Assembly: GCF_009389715.1 (NCBI RefSeq)
Contig: NC_052397.1
Location: 17,122,129 to 17,186,128 of the forward strand
Length of the DNA: 64,000 nt
Origin: Phoenix dactylifera
Lineage: Eukaryota; Streptophyta; Magnoliopsida; Arecales; Arecaceae
Direction: 5' to 3'
This document shows positions 1 through 16,080 of this stretch, in pieces. The position numbers and the translations under genes are program-made. How positions within the stretch are numbered: the first letter of the stretch is position 1; the number at the start of each line of letters is the position of its first letter. The notes beneath the pieces are model-generated. The model ran no database searches. It was not told where the DNA came from and saw only the letters and a program-made list of their open reading frames with translations.

Positions 1-1017
1 TGAAGTATAAGGTGGCAAGACAAGCACAATCACAAACGGCAGCAGACGGAGGCTAACACCAGAACCACAAATGTGAATAGATAGCGAAATTTATTCCTTA
101 CAGAGAAATCACATGTGTTTTCAAAAAGTTTCGTCCGTGAACTTGGCACCAGAACCAGAAATGTAAAGCGAGGGCGAAATTTGGATGGGTTGCATTAAGT
201 TCCACCCTGAACTTGACTAACGAACCAATCAAGAGTCATAAAACATCCAAGTGCCGGAGTGAGCTGACCTTTTTATTTTGAATTAATTAGGGGTCGGTGA
301 TTTGAGCAAACAACAAACCCAAACATCTAAGCCTGAATATTTGGTTCAAGTGCATGGATGGTATTTAATGATGAAATGAACGTTTCTTGCTTTGTACGAG
401 TGCAAAATCAATAAAAAAAAAATAAACTAAAAATCGATATCATTGCTCGTGATCTATGCCATTAAAATACTTATATATCAAAGTTCAGATATTTCTACTA
501 ATTTTTAATCTATCTATCAAGTTAATGCAAAACAATTGGAATGATGCGATACTATATTTTGCTATAATTCGAGTATTAAAATATATTAATTTTTCATCTA
601 TATATATTTTAGCATGCATAGATTATGATTTAGAAGATGGAATTTAAATGCTTTATCGTATCTTTGCATTATGGTACAATAAAAATTGTTTATTTTATGT
701 CTATATGCGTAGTTTAGAAGCTGCTCGAATATGCCTCTTTTGCTTTTTAAGTACGTCAAATAGTATAGATCACAATCAACTGTATAAATTTTTAAGTTTG
801 AATACATCGGTTTTGATTTTGGACTTGAGAAAAAAATATATTCTCTTCTCTTGCAAGGAGCACGAATCACCCCTTTAATAATAAATTAGTTTTTATAATT
901 TTTAAAAATTAATTAAGGATTTTTAAACGTTGAAATTGGAATTTTTCTGCCAAACAAATTGAAAGTAGAAATCAAGCCACTAAAACATCTCCATTTCTGT
1001 CTTCAAAAATAAAAGAA
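1..1017. other. AT-rich intergenic spacer
   Basis: No gene is supported here. Short open frames at 456-878 are AT-rich, overlap each other on both strands and resemble no family. No RNA gene was recognised. Confidence 0.6.
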
Positions 1018-1330
1018 TTTTTTATGTACATATCCTTCTAAATATTAAAATTTGCATGAACACTTTCTTCAAATTTATATTTGCATATATACCCTTTATA
1101 AAATATTTGCTTCGCGTGCATACCCTTTATTTTTTTTTTCTTGCATATGTGCCCACACAATCTAACAACATCAAGAAATTAGTGGTTTAAAATTAAAAAT
1201 AATTGAAATACTCTTAATGGGTAGATATGCAAAAAGAAATATTTATAAAGGTATATATGCAAATAATACTTTGCGAGAGTATTCGTGCAATTTCACATAT
1301 TTAGGAGGATTTACATGCAAAAAATTTAAA
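1018..1330. mobile_element. Small foldback (MULE-like MITE) element
   Basis: The left arm carries the motif CCTTCTAAATATT, then TGCATATATACCCTTTATAA. The right arm carries the same motifs in reverse complement (TTTATAAAGGTATATATGCA, ATATTTAGGAGGAT). The stretch is therefore an imperfect palindrome of about 310 bp with arms of roughly 130-150 bp. The arm motifs recur at 3885-4275 and at the outer ends of the element at 41050-42915. It encodes no protein. The target duplication is not clear, so the superfamily (Mutator-like) is inferred from the link to the larger element. Confidence 0.55.
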
Positions 1331-1439
1331 ATTTATTTTTTTCTATTTCAACCTGTTTTAACACTCAGATTTGTCTAGTGTCTGCTCCTCAATATTTTTC
1401 ATAAAAATATTGCTTAAGAAAAAAATTGATGCGACAATT

Positions 1440-2973
1440 AGATAGCAAAAAGAGTCTTAGTGGCCTGGGAGGTTGTTTGCTTGCCGACTAGGTACAGGGG
1501 TCTGGGGGTGCAGTCCCTGTTGTCGAGACAGGAGGCCTTAGCAGCGCGACATGCTGCCAGATTTGTTCTTGAGCCTGATAGTATGTGGTCTTTCCTGATG
1601 AGGGCTAAGTACGGCAATCTACTATCTGGTACTCATGTGGGGCGTCATCATTCATCGGTATGGAGAGAGATGTGTGCTAGAGCCGGATTGGTGCTTCTGG
1701 AGATTAGATGGGCCGTTAGTGATGGCCGGTCAATCGATATATTGGAGGACAACTGGGTTACTGAGTTGCCGATTAGTCGATTGCCGACCATGGTGGACAC
1801 GGCGAAGCTAGTTGGATACCAGGTCAGCGACCTGTTGGATCATGGTGGGGGTCGTTGGAGGGAGGGGCGATTCGGAAAGCTTTTGGGGAGCAATTGGCGG
1901 AGGTGGTCCTGGCGATACCAGCCCCCGGTCGGGAGGTGCCAGACAGGTTGGTATGGGTGCCTACGAGGCGGTCACAGGTTCAAGCCAGGGATCTTCAGGC
2001 TCTAATCAGTCGGAAGTCGGTTCGGCAGATTGAGGGAGGTTGAATTTGGAGGATGTGTATACACCCATGTGTTGCCCTCTTCGTCTGGAAGATGGCATAG
2101 GGCTGTCTTCCGACCAGAAGTTTGTTAGCCCGACGTGGTGTGCGGATCACGCAGTGCTGCGAGATGTGTATAGATACTAAGGAGACTATTGATCATGTTC
2201 TACTGCGGTGTCCCAGGACCAAGACGATATGGAGGAGGTCCCCTGGGTTGTTACCTTAGGCAGTGGAGTTAACACAGGATTTGATTCACTTGTTGAGGGT
2301 CTCCATGCGACGCTCGAGCACTTTTGGGGTCAGAATTCTGAGGGCATACTTGTCCTACCATATATGATTGGACAGGAATGCCGGTTTGTTTGAGGATAGG
2401 AGATCGCCTTCGTGGATGGTGGTGGACAGAGCTATGCGTCAGGCAGGGGAGGTCACTTCTGCTACCACGTCGTTCCCTTCCGAGTTAACCAGGGACATTT
2501 GGGGTACCCTATTCGCTATTTCAGCGTCCAGATTTGCCTTTGTTTCTTTAGTGCCTCCACCCCTTGGTCATCTCAAAGTGAACTTTTATGGTAATATGTC
2601 GGTGGATGGAGTGTCTAAAAGTATGGGATTTGTTATCCGTGACCATCTTGGTAGATTGATTGTAGTTGGAGGCTGTCGCACGCCTGGCCTTACTGCACTT
2701 GGGGCAGAGCTCCAAGCAGTATGGGAGGGGATCTCCTATGTGAGGCGGCTACTGGGCGCAGAGCGTGTGCACCTCGAGGGGGATTCTACTATGGTGATCG
2801 ACTGGATTCAGGGAGTGGACAGGTATGGAGACGGTCACCCCCTCATCCGCGAGTCCCATAGACTGGTATGGGAGTTGAGAGGCGTTCAGATATCACATGT
2901 GTTCAGGAAAGTAAACAGTGCAGTAAACTGGGTCGCTTCCTTTGTCGTCTGGCATTCCGGAGAGTTTTTATAG
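1440..2973 (+). pseudogene. Decayed LINE (L1-type) tail: RT C-terminus, zf-RVT, RNase H
   Basis: The first part (1460-2000) reads as the region after the reverse transcriptase core of plant LINEs, with GLGVQSLLSRQEALAARHAA and WSFLMRAKYG. At about 1860 the frame moves to one containing REVPDRLVWVPTRRS. Around 2050-2230 lies a zf-RVT-like stretch with more breaks (CADHAVLRDV, then IDHVLLRCPR). From 2568 to 2970 an RNase H domain is open: LKVNFYGNMSVDGVS, GAELQAVWEG, LEGDSTMVIDWI, FRKVNSAVNWVASF. In the first RNase H motif the usual FDG is FYG, so a catalytic Asp is lost. Several frameshifts and no endonuclease or RT core show a truncated dead copy. Confidence 0.8.
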
Positions 2974-3884
2974 ATATCGACGGGGGACATACCTCAACCC
3001 TTGTATTTTTTACTTTCTCTTGATTTGGCAGGATGTACTCACGTTAGAGCTATGTGAATTGCCATTTTCACCAAAACAAAAGAGAGTTATGGAAGTTTTT
3101 TCACTTATAATGAGATTATTCTACTTTAGTTTTCTTCATTTATAACAACCACTATATCTTATTTTATTAAATCATAGCTTATAATATTTATTGTTACAGA
3201 TGCATATATGATGATATGTATTAGAATATAGAAAAGAATTAGAAACTCCTAAAGGCACATAATAGATTGCAATGATCGAGGTTCCTTGTTGCTACTATGA
3301 TCATGGGTAGAAGAATAATATCAATCATCCTCAAGCAAAATTATTGAAGGACTTTGAATCCTTCAAACTTATTAACAACCTCCGCAACCATATGGTATAA
3401 GGCCGCTCCATACGTTGTATACCTTAAGTCAGTTTTCTTTGGAGCTTCAACTTTTAAAAAAAAAAATGTTGCATGGAACCCATCTTGTCATAGTAATTTT
3501 AATTCAGCCACTAGTCTGAGAAATTTTCCAACTATAAAAAATAAACATTGCAAATCTCATTCATTAAAAGATAAATATTGCAAATCTCTCACAATATTTT
3601 TTTAAAAATAATTTAGAAAACTAAAGGCATGACCTGACCATCTTCATATAAAAAAGATATAATGAAGGGTTGTTTATGATGGAGAAGGGAGAAGTGAAAG
3701 AGAGGGTCAAGAGAGATCGAAAAATTTTTCAAAAAGGGTAGAAATATTAGTTTTCATGAGACCTGTTAACTTGTTATCCACTTTAAAAATAAAAAGATAC
3801 TTTCATAATTTTAATTAATTTTTAATTTAAATAAATATGATTTTAGCTAATCATGATAGTCGAATTGCTATGTCAAAGGTATTC
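2974..3884. other. AT-rich intergenic spacer
   Basis: No gene is supported. The 83-codon frame at 3354-3605 is Lys/Asn/Ser-rich AT sequence without a recognisable domain. Confidence 0.55.
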
Positions 3885-4275
3885 ATATAAAAATAGTGTT
3901 TTGTAAGAGCATGCACGTAAACATCAATTTGGAGAATATTCATGCAAATTCCAATATTTAGAAGGATATTTATGCAAAAATTTAATTTTTTTTGTAGAAT
4001 ACTTTTTTGAATATTTGAAATTGCATATTTGTATATATACCCTTATAAACATTTCTTTTTCTATGTTTACCTTCTATGAGTATTTTCGTCATTTCAATTT
4101 TAAACTGCTAACATTTGAATAGCGTTAGATGGTATGGGTAGATACACAAAAAAAGAAAAAAAAAGACAGGTGTACATATAAAACAAGTTCTTGATGAGGA
4201 TACATATACAAATATTGGTTTAAAAGGGTATTTACATAAATTTTAATATTTAAAAAGTATGTACGCTAAAAAAAA
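3885..4275. mobile_element. Foldback element with an extra solo arm
   Basis: The part 3995-4275 is an imperfect palindrome. Its left arm has GTATATATACCCTTATAAAC and its right arm has TTTAAAAGGGTATTTACATA and TTTTAATATTTAAAAAGTAT. Directly before it, 3885-3985 is a further copy of a right arm (CAATATTTAGAAGGATATTT). The motifs match those of the element at 1018-1330. It ends about 215 bp before the WDR5-type start codon, so it may form the distal edge of that promoter. Confidence 0.5.
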
Positions 4276-4350
4276 AACTTAAAATAAAAACTGGAAATTG
4301 GAAACCAAAAGCGATGCTCGGCAGGGCCTTGGTCTAGTGCAAACCACAAT

Positions 4351-11662
<7,312 letters not shown>

Positions 11663-12712
11663 GTTTTGTTGCAACACCATTATGGAATCTTCATTGGGGG
11701 GCTTGTTTTTTCAGGGGCCAAATCGTGATTTTGCAAAAAATGAAATTCCTACTACATAGTTTTACCTACCCTATCTTGTCAATCCACCACTGTGTTATCT
11801 TCACTAGGGGAACTGTTACCCTAGGGCAAAATCGTGTTAATGTCAAATATATTTATCTTATCCACATATTTGTGCAATTCAGAGTTCTGTACCTGATCAT
11901 GCATGGGATACAGCAAATGCTGCAAGTGGTGGTTCCAGAATGGACAATCTTGTATCCAAGGCATGGATCCTCTTCTGTGGTGGGTTGGTGCTTGTTTATT
12001 AAAATAATTTTTCAGCAACTAGCTCGTGGCAATACAGAGAGATGAAAGATCCATCTCATCATGGTTGCTCCCATGGCAGCAGGCATAAGATACAATATTT
12101 TGTCTTATGTTTTTCGCGTGAAGTCTACTAAGGCTTAGCTGACCTCTTAGTGACTGACATATTTCTCCCTTGCTACTTATTGTCAGAGACCAATCTCTTT
12201 GTTCCTTACTATATTCCATCAATTTGTTTTTTTGACATTCCTCATCTAGCAGCTTTTTGTGACCTGGAACTGAAAATTGTTGGACAAGTCATTTAGATGC
12301 CAGTCCTCCCTGTCTCCAATTATCATGTTAAGCTTTCCTTATTTTTTAGGTTTTTTCTTTTTCATGGTTCACTTACCAGTTCAAATTGAGCGGTATGGTA
12401 TGGGATATAATACTATACCGGTTTGGCATTGGTATTCGGTATCGGTAGCATACTGATATTTGATATGCCAAATATATTTTATATCATACCATATTAATAC
12501 AGTGCTAGTGTGGCACTAGTATATGGTCCACGGTGAACTTTGCCTCTTTTTTTTTACCACAAATTTTGCTTTCATCAATAGATAGTCCTTGTATATAGAT
12601 AGACTTGTTATTTGTAACAGTTATGCTAATTACGTGTACGGATGAAGGGTTAAATATAAAATAGTAGTTGAGATTAAGGACCTAGAATAAAAATTTTAGA
12701 AAATTGAAATTA
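11663..12712. other. 3' flank of the WDR5-type gene, up to the Gypsy insertion
   Basis: The 3'UTR presumably lies in the first few hundred bases; no single convincing poly(A) signal was singled out. At 12390-12480 there is a degenerate repeat of TATACCGGT/GGTATCGGTA-like phrases. A similar phrase cluster occurs at 60550-60620. No further gene is supported. Confidence 0.5.
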
Positions 12713-12717
12713 AGTAT
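12713..12717. repeat. Target site duplication (left)
   Basis: AGTAT directly precedes the 5' LTR and is repeated exactly at 26304-26308 after the 3' LTR. A 5 bp duplication is normal for Gypsy integrases. Confidence 0.95.
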
Positions 12718-12753
12718 TGTTGGGGGAAGAACCCCAAGTCATACATTCACGGA

Positions 12754-12903
12754 GGCGCTCGGCCGAAGAGCGCCAGCCGGAAAGTTGCTCGGCCAAGGAG
12801 TGCCGAACAGAGAGCTGCTCGGCCGAAGAGCGCCGACCAGAAAGCTGCTCGGCCAAAGGATGCCGACCAGGAAGGCGCTCGACTAGAAGGCGCCGACCAG
12901 AGT
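12754..12903. repeat. Five 30 bp tandem repeats in U3
   Basis: Each unit contains a short inverted repeat such as CGCTCGGCCGAAGAGCG (5 bp stem) and ends in GCCGACCAGAAA-like sequence. More degenerate units continue to about 13015. The 3' LTR carries the same array at 25141-25290. Position in U3 upstream of the TATA box fits an enhancer-like array, which is inference. Confidence 0.8.
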
Positions 12904-13549
12904 GCGCGCCAAGAGGTGCCCAACCAAAATAAGCTGCTCGGTTAGACAGCGCCGACCAAAGACAGCGCCGAGGCGCTCTGCTAGAAGGTGCTCGCCTAAA
13001 GGGCGCCGACCAGGAGTATTCGAAGCAGCCCCGCCACAGGGCGCCCCATTGGGCGACCAGCTCGGCTCGGCACCCTTGCCGAGCCGATGCCTTAACCAAA
13101 TGTTCAACCTCCGCCTAAAGTCCAAGGGACTTGACAACTCCTACGGCTTGCGACCTGCCACTATCTCCAAGCCATCAAGGCCTAAGATCTCAGCAGGCAC
13201 TCGGCACGATCTGCCATTAATGCATGAGACTCCCTCAAGTCTCCGATGCACTCAGGCATTTAATGAACACGGCCCAAGACGATCTCCGGATCACTGAACC
13301 ATCAGAGCGCATGGCTCTACCTGACCGCCGGTTCATTCGGTAATAAATGCACTCACCATCCACAGACCCCAGGCCCGCTACGGCCGGCGGTTCAACCACT
13401 CCAACAGGTCCGATCGACCGTGACAACTCTCTGGTTCCGGTCTGATTCGGCCCTGTTTTCCACTACGCCATAAATGGGCCAAATCGTGCCCAATTACTAC
13501 AGACAGGGACAAATCCCCCGGTTACCTCCCAGGTAACGTAATCCCCTCC

Positions 13550-13557
13550 TATAAAAG
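13550..13557 (+). promoter_or_regulatory. LTR TATA box
   Basis: TATAAAAG in a CCTCC...GGGAACC context, 366 bp before the end of the LTR. The copy in the 3' LTR is at 25937-25944. It is likely the start-site element for the genomic RNA. Confidence 0.75.
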
Positions 13558-13917
13558 GGAACCTGGGAGAACCAAGGAAAAGGGAGAAAAAAAACGGAAA
13601 CAGATCTCCGAGACTGAACCATCCGGGAAGCACAGACACAATAGATGACATCATTCTCTTTGTCTTCTTGATCTGATAAAATACTGTGTCTTCTCCATAC
13701 ACTCCCCCCCCGCTCTCTCCACATACTTGCCCCCTCTGACTTAGGCATCGGAGGGCCGGCGCCGGGGAGCCCGGCCACCGGTTTTCCTTGCAGGACTCGC
13801 ACACCCCCCGCGGCGGAGGACGCAGCCAGCCGGCGCACCGCCGTCCGCCTCCTGCAGCAGCGGAGCTCCTCCTTCCCTGGCTTCGCGGCGGCCCCCGGGT
13901 CCAATTTCCAGCAACAG

Positions 13918-13935
13918 TTGGCGCTAGAGGAAGGG
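13918..13935 (+). other. Putative primer-binding site
   Basis: TTGGCGCTAGAGGAAGGG begins one base after the 5' LTR, the position where plant Gypsy elements hold the tRNA-complementary primer site. The exact tRNA was not assigned. A comparison with tRNA 3' ends would decide it. Confidence 0.5.
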
Positions 13936-13950
13936 CCCGAGTTCGCCGCC

Positions 13951-16080
13951 ATGAAGCTAAGAAGTAAAGGGGCTTCCAACGCCTCTCGACGTCCTCCACC
14001 AAGCCCAGAATGTTCCGTTCGGAACTCACCACCCCCGGTTGAGCCAGCACCTCAAGTTCAACCGGAACAATTTGATGCCCTGGTGCAGCAAGTGCAGGCG
14101 TTGGCTACCGCCGTCCAAAGCTTGCAACCTAGGGGCATTCCAGCAGCACCGCCTCCCCCGGCTCCAGTTCAACCGGAGCCCCCTACAAGTGGGCTTCCTC
14201 TTCGAGGTCAGGACTCTCAAATCCAGGCCTCCCTCTGGAGAGAGCACCCAGTCAGAGGCCACGGAGGCTGGCCACAACCTTCAGAAGCTGAGTCGGTTCC
14301 AGGGCAACCTGCACCCGGAGGAACCGCTGTAGCGATCCTCCAGAATGATGAACTCGACAGGAAGGTCGAGAAGCTGGAGCGCCAAATCCAGGCACTCCAC
14401 GGGAGAAAATCGGGACGTGACGGCGACTTCGAGTTCAATACGAAGTCGCCCCTCTCCCAGGAGATTGAAGATGAACCGGTTCCCCTCCGGTTCAAGATGC
14501 CCCAGGTGGAGCCTTACAACGGCAAGGCTGATCCCCTTGACCACCTGGAGAGTTACCGGGTCTTAATGGCCCTACAAGGAGCCTCGGAAGCCATGATGTG
14601 CAAGGCTTTCCCGGCGACACTCCGAGGACCAGCCCGGCTTTGGTTCACCGGGCTGAAGCCGAGTACTGTCTCCTCCTTTGAGCAGCTCGGCAGACAGTTT
14701 GCTGGCAACTTCGCCGCTAGCCAGCCCCAGCGGCGGACATCCGACTCCCTCCTCGACATCAAACAAAAGGAGGGAGAGTCCTTCAAGGAATATCTGGACC
14801 GGTTCACCGCCGCAACATGGGAAGTCCGGGAGCTTGACCAGTCAATCGCCATGTCGGCGCTGAAGACTGGAGCCCGGTCCTACAGATTCCTCTTCTCGAT
14901 CGAGAAGAATTTCCCAGTGGACCTTACCGAAATGTTCGCTCGGGCCCGGAAATATGCCAAGGCTGAGGAAGCCGTGGCCGTCAGGCGGGGCGGGACCGAG
15001 CAGAACCCCAAGAAGAGGCGCCGCGAGGAGCGCGGCCAGCCCAGAAGCCCGTCTCCGCGACAAGCCAAGAATCCGTCCCGCCCGAGGAGTCCACCCCGAC
15101 TGAGGGGGCCGCCACAGCAGAGGTCACCACTCCGCCCGAGGTTCCCACTGCAGGCCCGTGCACCCGAAGGGAGGTATGAAAAATACACTCCCCTCAACAC
15201 CCCTCGGGCCGAAATCCTCATGGAGATCGAGAGTCGAGATCGCATCCGGCTCCCACCTCCGAAGCCTGATACCCGAACCCGGCGCGATAATCGGAAGTAT
15301 TGTCGTTTCCACCGGGACAAAGGTCATGATACCGAGGAGTGTTACCAGCTCCGAAATGAGATCGAAGCACTCATCCGCCGAGGGGTGCTCGATCGGTTTG
15401 TGCAAGGCCGGCGTGAAGAAAAGCAGCCCGCCGAAGGAGCAGCACAGCCTGAAGGTTCGAATGCCAACAGGCCCATTGCCGGCGTCATCAACACTATCCG
15501 AGGGGCCTCGGCTGGAGAAGCTTCGGAGGGAGAAACCTCATCAAAGCGCCCGCGCGCTTCTGAAGTCATCTCCTTTTCAGACGATGACTTAGAGGGAGTT
15601 GAAACTCCCCATGATGATGCCGTGGTCATCTCCATGATCATAAATAGATTTGATGTGAAGCGCATCTTAGTTGATAATGGAAGCTCGGCGAATGTTTTGT
15701 ACTTTGGTGCATATTGTAAAATGGGGATGACCAAAGAACAGCTACGGAGGATGAATGCTCCGTTGGTTGGATTTACTGGGGATTCAGTCCCAGTAGAGGG
15801 CGAGATCGACCTTCTGGTCACGGCCGGGCTCGCCCCTCGTGAAAGTACCGTGGGGATGAGCTTCCTCGTAATACGCCTTCCCTCGGTCTACAATGCCATC
15901 CTCGGGAGGCCAGGCCTCAACGCCCTCCGAGCAGTAGTCTCCACTCACCATCTGCTCATGCGATTCCCCACCAGCCGGGGGGTCGGCGAAGTCCGAGGAG
16001 ATCAAATGGTGGCAAGGCGATGCTACCTGGCGACCCACGAGGCCAAAGCGACCCGCCGAAGTGCCTGCCCCAGCGACTGA
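13951..16080 (+). CDS. Gag-protease of the Gypsy element (frame 1 part)
   Basis: The first ATG after the primer site is at 13951; the frame is open further upstream but only through the primer region. A Pro-rich N-terminus leads to a coiled segment (about residues 135-150). A retrotransposon Gag domain follows at about residues 186-293 (ARLWFTGLKPSTVSSFEQLG), then an Arg/Pro-rich basic stretch. A C-H-H-C knuckle (CRFHRDKGHDTEEC) lies near residue 451. The aspartic protease follows, with ILVDNGSSANVL and its Asp near residue 575. The last ~12 codons before the stop do not match the family. The true protein frame moves to frame 2 near 16045, so the annotated stop is probably the result of a frame change and not the natural end. 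Confidence 0.88.
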   Translation: MKLRSKGASNASRRPPPSPECSVRNSPPPVEPAPQVQPEQFDALVQQVQALATAVQSLQPRGIPAAPPPPAPVQPEPPTSGLPLRGQDSQIQASLWREHPVRGHGGWPQPSEAESVPGQPAPGGTAVAILQNDELDRKVEKLERQIQALHGRKSGRDGDFEFNTKSPLSQEIEDEPVPLRFKMPQVEPYNGKADPLDHLESYRVLMALQGASEAMMCKAFPATLRGPARLWFTGLKPSTVSSFEQLGRQFAGNFAASQPQRRTSDSLLDIKQKEGESFKEYLDRFTAATWEVRELDQSIAMSALKTGARSYRFLFSIEKNFPVDLTEMFARARKYAKAEEAVAVRRGGTEQNPKKRRREERGQPRSPSPRQAKNPSRPRSPPRLRGPPQQRSPLRPRFPLQARAPEGRYEKYTPLNTPRAEILMEIESRDRIRLPPPKPDTRTRRDNRKYCRFHRDKGHDTEECYQLRNEIEALIRRGVLDRFVQGRREEKQPAEGAAQPEGSNANRPIAGVINTIRGASAGEASEGETSSKRPRASEVISFSDDDLEGVETPHDDAVVISMIINRFDVKRILVDNGSSANVLYFGAYCKMGMTKEQLRRMNAPLVGFTGDSVPVEGEIDLLVTAGLAPRESTVGMSFLVIRLPSVYNAILGRPGLNALRAVVSTHHLLMRFPTSRGVGEVRGDQMVARRCYLATHEAKATRRSACPSD

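Larger units (their letters stand above)
12718..13916 (+). repeat. 5' LTR of the Gypsy element
   Basis: 1199 bp, TG...CA ends, nearly identical to 25105-26303. U3 holds five contiguous 30 bp repeats (12754-12903) and degenerate ones to about 13015. A TATAAAAG box lies at 13550-13557. The stretch GACTTAGGCATCGGAGG near 13738 is a phrase common in plant Gypsy LTRs. Open frames inside it on both strands are not supported as genes. Confidence 0.95.

Noticed and set aside
12710-13426. Several open frames of 60-131 codons on both strands in the LTR
   Set aside because: They follow the GC-rich 30 bp repeats and appear again, almost unchanged, in the 3' LTR at 25104-25813. No domain is recognisable.
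13918-13950. TTG start for Gag at 13918
   Set aside because: This stretch is the expected primer-binding region just after the LTR; the first ATG at 13951 is preferred.
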